A stretch of 64,000 bases of DNA from contig CM055099.1 of assembly GCA_029204225.1 (NCBI GenBank), positions 53,146,231 to 53,210,230 of the forward strand, written 5' to 3'. The first letter of the stretch is position 1. Each line of letters begins with the position of its first letter. The DNA is from Diphasiastrum complanatum (lineage: Eukaryota; Streptophyta; Lycopodiopsida; Lycopodiales; Lycopodiaceae). Shown here one piece after another: positions 21,157 to 30,690 of the stretch. The notes below the pieces were generated by a model that was not told the DNA's origin, searched no databases, and saw nothing but the letters and a program-made list of their open reading frames with translations. The translations under genes were made by a program, and so were the position numbers.

Positions 21157-21780
21157 AGAAACTAAGAGATTTTATCTTTCAAAGCCTTTGTATTTTTTCT
21201 TAGTTTTTCCTTTGCTAGTTTTAGCAACTGTTTATTTTGAACTATGTTTCGCACAGTCTGCATTTTTGAACTGTTTCGTTGCACAGTTCGCATTTTTTGG
21301 TCATGAGAAAAATGCATCACTAGGTCTTAAACACTTAGAAAATAACTCTGGCAACTTTTCCCAACACTATCGTATTTTTTGCATTTTTGCGAAAAAGACA
21401 AAAATGCGAAAAATACAACATTGTCTTTTAAATGCCTTAGAAATGTTTTCTGGCCTACTGTCACATTTTTTGCCTTTCGAAAGAAAGCAACACTTGCCCT
21501 TAGAAAAGCGACACTGACCTTAGAACTAGTTTATGTCCTACTGTCGGCTTTTTTGCCCTTCGGGAAAAAGCGTTATTGTCACGTTTTTTGTCTTTCAAGA
21601 AAAAGCGACACTGTCTCCAAATGCCTTAAAAATGTTTTTTGGCCTATTGTCGGGTTTTTGGCCTTTTGGAAAAAAGTGACATTGCCCATGAAAAGGAGAC
21701 ACTGCCCTTAGAATTGCGAAAGTGTCTTTTGGCATAATGTGAAGGTCTGCAACATGAAGGCACTGTGCAACGGGCAAAAG
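21157..21780 (+). repeat. Degenerate tandem repeat, GCGACACTGCCCTTAGAA type
   Basis: Words such as GCGACACTG, CCTTAGAA, TTTTTTGGCCTACTGTC and TTTTTTGCCTTTCG alternate at least four times between 21290 and 21740, with units of roughly 60-110 bases and many changes. Open frames through it are by-products of the repeat. It may be the start of the LTR of the element ending at 21156. Confidence 0.7.
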
Positions 21781-22490
21781 ACGGCTAATGCACGGAGGAC
21801 AATGACGAGAAACTAGAATCAGTTATGATTAAATCTAATGCATCTCTTTTTATTAGACCTTTTAACTGAATCAGTTCCCTGGATTGATCACATAAGAAAG
21901 GAAGTCATATAGAATAGACAAAACTGTAAGAGTTTGATATTGCAATCAACAGTAGCTAGTCGCATTACTCGTGAGAGAGAACACCTCTATTTCGCCAACG
22001 TGCTGATTTGGGAAACAGACAACGCTCAATAAAACATTGTATATTCAGTTTTGATAACATAAGCAATTTTTGCAATACTCTATTCTGTAATGTGTATGAT
22101 CTGCAATTTTGGAATGCATGCTAGCAGTAGATATCTTTCCGTTGTTGTTTTACTCAACATTATTTGCTGTGTACAAGTTTAATTTTACAACAGATCTGCA
22201 GTAGCGATCTGGGACTTGGAAGAGAATTAGACGGCAGTTAGTAGCAGTAGCTACTCCTACCAAGTCGGCTCTATCTGGCCTTCATCCCCGATAATTTCCA
22301 TTGGTGGTATTAGAGCATTTGACGCTACAAGATATCATCAGTGGTATCAGAGCGTTCTGGCTTTTCTAAATCTCATTTCACATTGGAAATAGATTGTAAG
22401 GATTTTTGCAAGGAAAAGAGGATACACCAAGAGTTCACAATGTTGGAATGAGTTTTTTGAAAGAAAACACACTGTTAAACATGCAGGCAT
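21781..22490 (+). other. Probable LTR end and leader with two PBS-like sites
   Basis: TGGTATTAGAGC at 22305-22316 and TGGTATCAGAGC at 22342-22353 both match the initiator tRNA-Met PBS, the second perfectly. They are 37 bases apart, so one may be a local duplication. Upstream sequence is non-coding and is likely LTR. Downstream 22354-22490 carries no recognisable gag before another LTR begins. Confidence 0.6.
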
Positions 22491-22850
22491 TGTTGGATTT
22501 CTATCCTCACCATCCCTATCTCTCTGCTAATCTAGATCCATTCACTAGCTGTTGTAAATACTTGTATAGTCACATACTCTGCAAACACACAAAGGAATAG
22601 AATGATACACAATAGATGATACATTCATTTCCACATCTAATACGCTTCCACCAAGCTAAATCTAAAACTCAGTTAATGTGTGCATGGCTATGGAATCAAT
22701 CATGTCGATCCAGTGACTTCGAAGTTGTGATCAAGTAGGACAGACTTCGATCTGTCAAAGTCGGTCTGAATCCGATAGACATAGTTGCATGCATTGAGGA
22801 TTCTGAGTGCCCGCCTTCGTTGCGCCGCAACATATCATAGAATTCCAACA
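22491..22850 (+). repeat. Short LTR (360 bases) of a family A-related element
   Basis: Begins TGTTGGATTT and ends TTCCAACA, the same terminal inverted repeat as family A, and is followed at once by a PBS (22851-22862, TGGAATCAGAGC). It is much shorter than the 1.1-1.2 kb family A LTRs, so it is either an internally deleted copy or a different subfamily. Confidence 0.7.
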
Positions 22851-23004
22851 TGGAATCAGAGCAGTAATTCTACTCTCTCATTCTTAAAGACAAACTTAGA
22901 GCTTACATTATCAAAATGATTGTTTTAATAAAGAGTAGACACTTGCTATAATTGTTTCCAGTTATATAATCTACTATCTTCATACACTCATCCTGAACTT
23001 CTAG

Positions 23005-23640
23005 ATGGATTCACAGTCTGCTCTAATGGTAGACAAACTTGATGTTTCAAATGACCACTTATGGAAATTCAAGATGAGAGTAGTACATATGGACAAGGAG
23101 CTTTCAATTGGAAAATAGTCGCTGAAACCGAACTACTTCCCAGTGTCGATGAGCAAGCCATTTCCAAGTGGAAGCTCGAGGATGACAAGACTTTCACCTT
23201 GATCACCCTTAACATCTTCGACACATAGATTGGCCACATCAGACAAGCCCAATTTTCAAAAGAGGCTTGAACACACTATACGAAGTGAGAGATGTCACTT
23301 CAAAGCTATATCTGAAGATAAAGTTCTTCTCACTCAGAATGTCAGAAGATGATTCTGCTCAGAATCACATTAATCAATATAAGAATATGTTGGAAGAGAT
23401 GGTGGCAATAGGTTTAGTGATCGAAGACTCTGACATTGTAATGACCTTATTGTCCAGTATGCCATCCTCATATGAAAACTGGGTGATGATGATTTCCACA
23501 AACTCAAGAATTACATTGTCCAGAGTAATAATCATGCTGCTGCAGGAGGAGACAAGAAAGAACGGAGCATCCTCGTTCTCCATCAACAAATCACAAGCAT
23601 TATTCTCAAAGAAGAATACAAGGAAACATTAGAAGAAGAG
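23005..23640 (+). pseudogene. Copia gag, family A
   Basis: The ATG at 23005 begins MDSQSALMVDKLDVSNDHLW, the copia gag opening (K-L-D-G-x-N-Y-x-x-W). A stop follows near 23118. The later open frame (23267-23632) contains LYEVRDVTSKLYLKIKFFSL, HINQYKNMLEEMVAIG, SSMPSSYENWVMMI and VIIMLLQEE, the UBN2-like gag core. Gag would form the particle shell. A zinc knuckle remnant may follow at 23700-23770 but is frameshifted. Confidence 0.82.
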
Positions 23641-23880
23641 AGTTGTCTAACAAATCAACAACAATCATAAGCAGTCACAGAAGGCCCCTAATCAACAACC
23701 TATTCAGAACAAGAAAAGACTATTCTACAAGTACTACAAGAGGATGAGAACCATGAAATCCAGGATTGTCGGACCTTGAAGTTCAACAATGACAAGAAGA
23801 AATAGCCAGATCAACAAGCCCATGTAGCAAACACAAAGCAAAAGATCCAAGAAGATGACGGCAACGAGCAGGAAGCCTTC

Positions 23881-24400
23881 ATGGTGAACCATCACCATGT
23901 CAAACAATCGGAGGAATGGTTCCTCGATTCTGGAGCAACGCACATGACAAGCCATCAAGAATGGTTCATCAAATATTCGGCCTACAACACCAAGATATTC
24001 ATTTACCTTGGAGCCAATAGCTCACATAAAATTGAAGGTGAAGGTACTTTTGGACTGAATTTTTAGAATGGACTGTCAAAACTGATACCAAATGTATTGT
24101 ATGTCTCGAACCGGTGACAAATCTATTGTCGTCGGTCAGTCAAATTATAGACTTAGGACATAAGGTAGACTTTCAAGTAGATTTCTGTCAAATTCTTGAT
24201 AAAAGCAAGAGGAGTTTTGCACTCGGAAAGAGGCAAGGATATCTATATAGGCTTAGTCATTGTAACTTTGTAACTAATTGTGCTTTAAGCAGTTCGACAT
24301 CTGTCAATAAAGAATCGATTTGGCATTATAGACTTGGTCATCTTAATCATGTATTGATAGGTAACATGTCTAGACATTCTTCAGCTCATCGCAACAAGAG
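23881..24400 (+). pseudogene. Copia protease and GAG-pre-integrase, family A
   Basis: The protease frame has EEWFLDSGATHMTSHQEWF with an intact D-S-G-A motif, then GANSSHKIEGEGTF and a TAG at 24064. The next frame contains LSSVSQIIDLGHKVDFQ, ALGKRQGYLYRLSH and SIWHYRLGHLNHVLIGNMSR, which is the pre-integrase region with both histidines of the HHCC finger. It then jumps to RNKRLQPKDKKK and sequence near the RT hinge, skipping integrase. Confidence 0.83.
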
Positions 24401-24480
24401 ACTTCAACCAAAAGATAAAAAAAAAACCGAACTCAACATGTCCAATATGTTGATGATTTCGCTCACTATTCTATTCAAGA

Positions 24481-25193
24481 GCCAACCATAGTTGAGGAAG
24501 CTATGTCACAGGCCGATTCAGATCTCTGGAAAGAAGCAATGGACAAGGAGTACAACTCATTGTTGAGGAACAACACATGGTTTGTCACCAAGTTGTAGAT
24601 AGAAAGATAATCTACTACAAATGGATCTTTAAGATCAAATACAAAGCAGACGGTAGTATCAACAGAAGGAAAGCTCAACTCATGGCAAGAGGATTTTCAC
24701 AAATTTCCAATATCAACTACTTCAAAACCTTTAGCCCAGTTGTCAATTCCATTTGCCTACTATTATCATATGTTGTTGTAGTAGATCTTGAGGTACACTA
24801 GATGGATGTACAAACGACATCCTCAATGGAGTTATCGAGGAGGACATCTATATGATCCAGCCAGAAGGCTATATCCTCAATGGTTGTGAAGATCAGTTAT
24901 GCAAATTCCATAATGCTTTGTACGGTCTGAAACAATCATCAAGAGCATGGTTTCATCGAATCAACACATTCTTGATGAATCATGGATTTGAACCAAGCTC
25001 TACAGACTATAATGTATATTTCAAAGCTATCAATCAATTCTTTGTCATCATCACACTTTACGTGGATGATACGTTGTTGTTTAGCAACAATATCAGACTG
25101 AGAAAAGATACCAAGATGCTATCCCAAGAATTCGAGATGACAAATCTTGGAGAAGTGCATTATTGTCTCAGGATTCAAGTCCACATAGACTGA
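24481..25193 (+). pseudogene. Copia reverse transcriptase, family A, second copy
   Basis: Blocks: E-E-A-M-S-Q-A-D-S-D-L-W-K-E-A-M-D, YKWIFKIKYKADGSINRRKA, MARGFSQISNINYFKTFSP, IQPEGYILNGCEDQLC, ALYGLKQSSRAWFHRINTF and VIITLYVDDTLLFSN. The YVDD box is intact. A stop at about 24800 and a frameshift near 24830 split the domain. Confidence 0.85.
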
Positions 25194-25920
25194 AGCAAAA
25201 GACTTCTCTACATCACCCAACAAAGGTACTTCTATAATTTGCTGATGAGATTCAATTTTATGAACTGCAAATTTGTACATAATCCCTTGGATCCAGGTCT
25301 AAAATTATCCAAGGAACAAAGCCCTCAGACCAATGAAGAGAAAGCCGAAATAAAGGGATATCCATATCAATCAATCATCGGATCCCCGATGTATTCAATG
25401 GTCAACCCTGGTAACCCTGGTAAGATCCACTATAAAGCTCTTTTCAAAGTAATTAGATATGTACGAGCTACTATTGACCTTTGTATCTGCTATGGTGATG
25501 ACGATTCATCCGATATCCATACACTTCATGCATATACAGATGAAAAATGGGTAGGTGATATTGACACCAAATAAAATCAACTTTTGGACTTGTCTTTATG
25601 TTCAATAATGGTCCAATATCTTGGAATAGTCAGAAAAAAACTTCCATTACAATGTCATCTACAGATCTGAGTCCATAGTAGCCTCTCAAGTTACTAAAGA
25701 GACAATTTGGCTGAGAAATTTATTGTCTGATATTGGTCTCAAATAGTCTGGTCCAACAATTATTTAATGTGACAATCAGAGTGCTATTGCATTATCAATC
25801 AACTCTAGATTTCACTCTAGGATCGAACACATTGAAATTAAGCACCACTACGTCAGGAGCAAGATACTCAACAAGGAGATAAGTTTGAAATTTTGTAGAA
25901 CCAAGTACATGGCAACTAAC
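25194..25920 (+). pseudogene. Copia RT end and RNase H, family A, second copy
   Basis: After a stop at 25190 the frame reads LYITQQRYF, then CKFVHNPLDPGLKLSKEQSP, YPYQSIIGSPMYSMV, VIRYVRATIDLCICYG and LHAYTDEKWVGDIDTK. Beyond 25574 several frameshifted RNase H scraps continue (the ISWNSQ, T-E-S-x-V-A and C-D-N-Q-S-A-I-A blocks) to about 25920. The pol end and polypurine tract are gone. Confidence 0.8.
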
Positions 25921-26230
25921 AGGTCTGAAAATCAAAACTTCAAAAAAATAGAACTTCAAAAACTTTTTTATGCATAAAGTTATACTACCCTTTCTTGCCT
26001 ACATTGCCCATAACATTAAACTAGTAGGTAGAAAGGTATAACTAATTTCACTTTTTAGATCTGATTTTCAGATTTACAGTCTAAAAACAAAACTTCAAAA
26101 TGAAAATCAAAAGTTTTAACACTTCATTTATGCAAAAAAAACATTAGTTTTGATCAAAAACACAAGCTAGAATCAATCTTTTTCCACTAAAATTTTTGTA
26201 GATGTAGAGGAAGACTTCCTCTATCCATTC
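25921..26230. other. A-rich spacer without recognised function
   Basis: Contains imperfect copies of CTGAAAATCAAAACTTC-like words on one strand and TGATTTTCAGAT on the other, so a loose inverted repeat may be present. No polypurine tract precedes the LTR at 26231. Confidence 0.45.
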
Positions 26231-27321
26231 TGTTGGATTTATTTCCTCTACTCTCTTAAATCCAATTTTAATCTGCCTCCATTCATGCTGCATTTCTACT
26301 CATGTTGTCACACAGTCTGTATATTTACATATAAAATAAGACAGACAAATAAAACATGACTGTCTACAAAAATCCAAGTAAATTCTCACAAGCAATGAAA
26401 AGGCAAAATCTTCACCAACGTTCATCTCAGCAAAAGCTGACTTCACAGCCCTTTCACGCTCACACCATGCACCTGTGCTAACAGACTTGACAATGATAAC
26501 AGCCACCCACGATCTACTATAGACAACACATCCACTTTGTACTTTCTTCATATGCACACCTGTAACATTGTATGTATATATATTGAATACCATTTGCGTA
26601 TTCAGATTGACAGGGAGATTGAGAGAGGGAGATTGAGAGAGGGAGATTGAGAAATCAAGAGAACAAGTGTGTGTAAATATAGCATCATAAGCTTATCAGA
26701 GATATAGACGAAGTAGATGCCTTGTGCATTTATTTTTTTATTTGTCAGTAATAGGTTCATTTCTCTTACAGATTGAATTAGCTTTGTAGAGCATGCGGTT
26801 TCGTCCGCTATTGTCTTGTGCCCTACTGCATTATTGACATGTATATTTGTTATACTTAATCTGATAACAACTCCTTGTTCCACGTTCAAAATTTCTGTCA
26901 ACATTGCTATGCTTATTCTTCATTCTATCTGACTTTCCTTGTTGCTTAATCTGATAATTTGTTTTAGCGAATTATTATTAGTCTAGCTGTTGACGACTAA
27001 TATTTAGTTTTGCCCTTCGCAAATCATTCGCAACATATAATTTGTCTAGATATTCGTGACAAATTATCCTTGGTGTTTTGTTTTCGTTTGGCTGCATAAT
27101 CAAAATGATCGTGATTTCTATTACTAATGTTCTGTTCATTTCTGATAGACGTAGTCATGCTTAGAGAAGAAGTAAGATAGCTCATTCTGCTACACACAAA
27201 CACATTCTGTTTGAGTTTGTTTCTCGTTTGAGTTTCGAGTTTGTTTTTTTTTCATGTTCATTTTCTTTTCGAGCTATTTATTTTCGTCTCTCACACTCAC
27301 ACACTCTCCTTCTTTCCAACA
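26231..27321 (+). repeat. Family A LTR (about 1.09 kb)
   Basis: Begins TGTTGGATTTATTTCC and ends CTTTCCAACA, directly before a PBS. It is a diverged relative of the LTR at 19423-20651, with the same ends and the same series of internal blocks. Because a PBS and gag follow, it acts as the 5' LTR of the truncated copy at 27322-28421. It could also once have been the 3' LTR of the copy on its left. Confidence 0.87.
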
Positions 27322-27333
27322 TGGTATCACAGC
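27322..27333 (+). promoter_or_regulatory. Primer-binding site, family A
   Basis: TGGTATCACAGC follows the LTR end with no gap and differs by one base from the perfect initiator tRNA-Met complement. Confidence 0.82.
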
Positions 27334-27477
27334 TTCTTTTCGTATCCTGATAAGCTTTCATGGTACAAGACTCTACTAGCCGATAGAGTAATTGTCTTCT
27401 TGTTCTGTAATTCTATACCAGATTTTCATATTTAAGTCACTGATAGTTTTTCCTATTACTAAGACTAATTTTGCCAC

Positions 27478-28421
27478 ATGGATTTCCAAGGGAAAGCCAG
27501 TCCCATCATGGACAAGCTTGATGGAGCCAATTACCATCTATGAAAATTTAAGATGAAAATTATACTAATGGCTAAAGAGTTGCATGACATTGTCACAGGT
27601 GCAAAAGGGAAACCTGAAGCAGACGATGCAACAATCACCAGATGGAAAGGCTTTCACACTGATCATCCTCAACGTTACGGATATCCAAATCGGCCATGTA
27701 TCCGAGGCTCAGACATCAAAAGAAGTCTGGGACATCTTGAGCACACTATACGAAGTGCGAGATATAGCTTCCAAGATACATCTCAGGAAGAAATTTTACT
27801 CCCTCAAGATGACGAATGGTGATTCCTTACATAATCACATTAATCAGTTCAAGAACCTGCTAAGGCAAATGGCCATTGTCGGATCTGTCATAGACGATCA
27901 AGACACAGTGATGCAACTGCTTACAAGCTTGCCAAGCTCATACAACAACTGGGTGATGATCATCATGACACATCCAGAATTGACTCTTTTGAGAGTCATT
28001 ACTATGTTGTTGCAGGAAGATACGCGGAGGAACGAAGCCTCAAGTTCCTTAGCTGATTCTCACATCTTATACACCAACAAGAGCATGACTAAGCAGAAGA
28101 AGAAGAAAGGCCCAAAGCAACCAAAGCCAAACCAGAAACCAGCACAACACAAAGAATAGTCGAATCTGCAGACAAAGAAGAAGTTGTTCAGTAGATACTA
28201 CAAGCGAAACAACTAGGAAATTCAAGATTGTCAGATACTACAAGCAAAGAACAACAGCAAGGGACAGTCGAATCAAGTGGCAAATGCAGTTGTAGAAGCT
28301 CCACAACCTATTCAAGAAACAGATCATAATGCCTTCATGACCAGCCTTCAAGAAGTTCCTGGATTCTTGAGTCCTCAACACATGACTAGCCTCATTGGCT
28401 GTTTGAGTCCTATACACCTTA
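27478..28421 (+). pseudogene. Copia gag and protease start, family A, truncated
   Basis: The ATG at 27478 opens MDFQGKASPIMDKLDGANYH, then a TGA where Trp is expected. After a frameshift the 27584-28159 frame gives ILNVTDIQIGHVSEAQTSKE, VWDILSTLYEVRDIASKIH, HINQFKNLLRQMAIVG, LTSLPSSYNNWVMIIM and VITMLLQEDTRR, a nearly full gag core with a Lys-rich tail. A broken zinc knuckle and the protease start (D-H-N-A-F-M-T-S) follow. The element ends at 28421 where a family B LTR begins. Confidence 0.84.
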
Positions 28422-29076
28422 TGTGAGAGATTTCAACTAGTTTAGTCTAGTTTAGTCACATTTTGGTAAATTGTCAATAAGAGGCCAAAACTCATTTTAG
28501 ACTTGGAGATAAACTTTTTGAAGCTATATTAGTTTAAAATACATTCAATAAACACTTTTGGAAAGTGTGGGAAAGTTGGTAGTCGAGTTTGAGAGAGATT
28601 CAAATTTGAACTTTGGGTACATTGAATCTAGACCCAAAAATAGTAGGGTTTACATTTTGGAGGGAAATCCAAGTGGCCAAATAGGATTTGGAAACTATAT
28701 AAAAGGATGTAACTCATGGAGAGGCACATCTTCTCTCTTCTATCTCTCATTTCATCATTATACATGGTTCTCTTTGGGTTCTACTACTCATTGGTGCAAC
28801 TATCTTGGTGTTATCTTGCAATTCTATGTGTAGAATGGTCATTTATTGCTATTTTCGGTTCCACACATGTGAAATATAGTAGGGTACTGTAATTGTACGG
28901 ATAGCAAACATATTTTATGTTTTGGTTCATGTTTGATCAATATCTCTTAGAGTTTGCATCTCATTTTGTGTGTAGATGCTGATTTTTCTACATTGGCAGG
29001 ATTGTTGGTTTGCTCCTTATTGTAACCAAAGATTTGGAACATGGATTGGATCTTGAATGATCTAAAATCCTTCACA
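28422..29076 (+). repeat. Complete family B LTR (655 bases)
   Basis: Begins TGTGAGAGAT and ends CCTTCACA (terminal inverted repeat TGTGA/TCACA), immediately before a PBS. A TATA box, TATATAAAA, lies at 28696-28704, followed about 30 bases later by a short CT-rich stretch. Related copies are the 15455-15726 fragment and the minus-strand LTR at 42792-43461. Confidence 0.87.
28696..28704 (+). promoter_or_regulatory. LTR TATA box
   Basis: TATATAAAA lies in the middle of the family B LTR, with the equivalent TATAAAAG in the minus-strand copy at 43221-43228. Conservation between copies supports a real core promoter for element RNA. Confidence 0.7.
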
Positions 29077-29088
29077 TGATATCAGAGC
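29077..29088 (+). promoter_or_regulatory. Primer-binding site, family B
   Basis: TGATATCAGAGC, one base from the initiator tRNA-Met complement, directly after the LTR end. Confidence 0.82.
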
Positions 29089-29678
29089 TATTGTGTTTCA
29101 GGTTATGAAAGGATCAGCCATCTTTAGCAAGGATTTTGGAGGAATCACCAATGCTAGAGCATGCTAGATTGATCTCTACTCAAAAATCAGCATTTTTGCA
29201 TGTGTAAAATTGATCTTTTGTAGGTCAAAACTCAATATAGGGCTATATACTTGATCAATTCCGATTTCACACTTGGCTTACTAGAATTAGATGATTTTTG
29301 GTGCATTAGGAAGGTCTCATTGTAGTCTACAAGAAGATATACCAAGTTTCTAGAAATTGCATGTAGAATTTGAGATATTCAATTTTTTCTGATTTTGTCA
29401 AAACCCTAATTTTGATTGGATCTCTAGTTTGTGAGGTTACTGAACTTCATTTGAGTGTGTTTCAATCTTAGGAAGTGGCAAGAATCATTATATTGAGGAT
29501 AGATCATAGGTTGATCAAGATTTCACTATTCTATGTGTTAATTTTCTAGTTAGAAGTGCTAGAAGAGATTTGAGAGGTTCCATATCTTTGTGATTTCTTC
29601 TTGAGTTCATTTTTTGACATTCAAGAGAGTGCTTTGTGCATTGAAACAGGTTGAAAGAGAAGATCAGGTCACTTCAAC

Positions 29679-30090
29679 ATGGCTACAAGTGGTGGATTTA
29701 TGTTGGAGAGCAATGATAGGCTTACCTCAATCAACTATTCTACTTGGAAGGTGAGGATGGAGTCCTTATTGGAGATGAATGAGTTGATGGAGATTGTTGT
29801 AGGTTTGGAGGAGAGACCAGCAACTCAACAAGATCAAATGAGGTACGACAAGAGAGCAAAGAAAGCTTTACACATGATTAAGATGAATGTTACCAATGAA
29901 CTTCTCAAGGAAGTTGGTAAGCGCACATCATCTTTGGAGGCTTGGAAAGCTTTGAAGAAGCTTTATGAATCCAAGTCTACATCAAGAGTGCTTACTCTTA
30001 GGAGGCAAATCTTTCAAAGTTTGCAAAAGAAAGAAGAGAGTACTCATGCTTTTGTTTTGAGAGTTAAAGCATTCAATGATGAGTTAGTGT
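29679..30090 (+). pseudogene. Copia gag N-terminal part, family B
   Basis: The 137-residue frame begins MATSGGFMLESNDRLTSINY. It continues STWKVRMESLLEMNELMEIV, KRAKKALHMIKMNVTNELL, EAWKALKKLYESKSTSRVL and HAFVLRVKAFNDELV. It aligns with the first 136 residues of the intact polyprotein of element C, so it is gag of a sister family. The open frame is clean up to about 30087, where the LTR of element C takes over and supplies the stop. The start follows a leader of about 590 bases. Confidence 0.87.
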
Positions 30091-30690
30091 GAAAAATACA
30101 GATCCTAAGTGGATCTAAACTCCAAGATCATTGGCTTGAATGCTTGCACTCCAAACTACATAAGCTAGGAATTGGCAACACATTCTATGCTACCTAGAAT
30201 GCAAAGAACTTGATCAAAAAGCATTTATCACAAATGGAAACTTCCATAAACATCAAGTGCGGCCCAAAATAGCATTATACAGTCCATAATACATCAGCCT
30301 ACCACTCATGCTCTCAATGGAGGAAGAAACAATGACAATGATCTATTGATCTCAATGAAGCATACAAAAGGTTTCTCCAACCTGTTCTCCACGACTTCCC
30401 TACTATTTATGGATGAGGAAGATGACTCTCTCTCCTCTCTCTAGAAGGCACTTGACCCTAGATATTCCCTATATAGGAAAAATAGCTAAAAATGGCTTAT
30501 ATGACCAAAATACATCAAAATGGTCTCATTTTGAAGGGTATGAAGTTTGACACTTCATCATACTGAAAAAATACAGTAAATAAAAACATTGTGGCCTGGT
30601 TCACACGTGTGAAACTCCAGAACCAAAACTATTTACAATTTTAGCCAATTTAGGCCTCAAACTAGCTAGGAAATGTTGACAATTTTCACA
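30088..30690 (-). repeat. 3' LTR of element C
   Basis: In minus orientation it starts TGTGAAAATT and ends TTTTTCACA. It lacks a segment of about 50 bases present in the other LTR (near 36030-36080) and has about 10 extra bases in a CT-rich tract at 30427-30442. A TATA-like CTATATAG lies at 30469-30476. Confidence 0.92.

Larger units (their letters stand above)
22980..25920 (+). mobile_element. Family A copia element with integrase deleted
   Basis: Gag, protease, GAG-pre-integrase, RT and RNase H are present in order on the plus strand, but the whole integrase core is missing (junction near 24385-24400). A PBS lies upstream at 22851. The right side is followed by about 310 bases of A-rich sequence with no polypurine tract and then by an LTR at 26231. 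Stops and frameshifts occur throughout. Confidence 0.85.
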
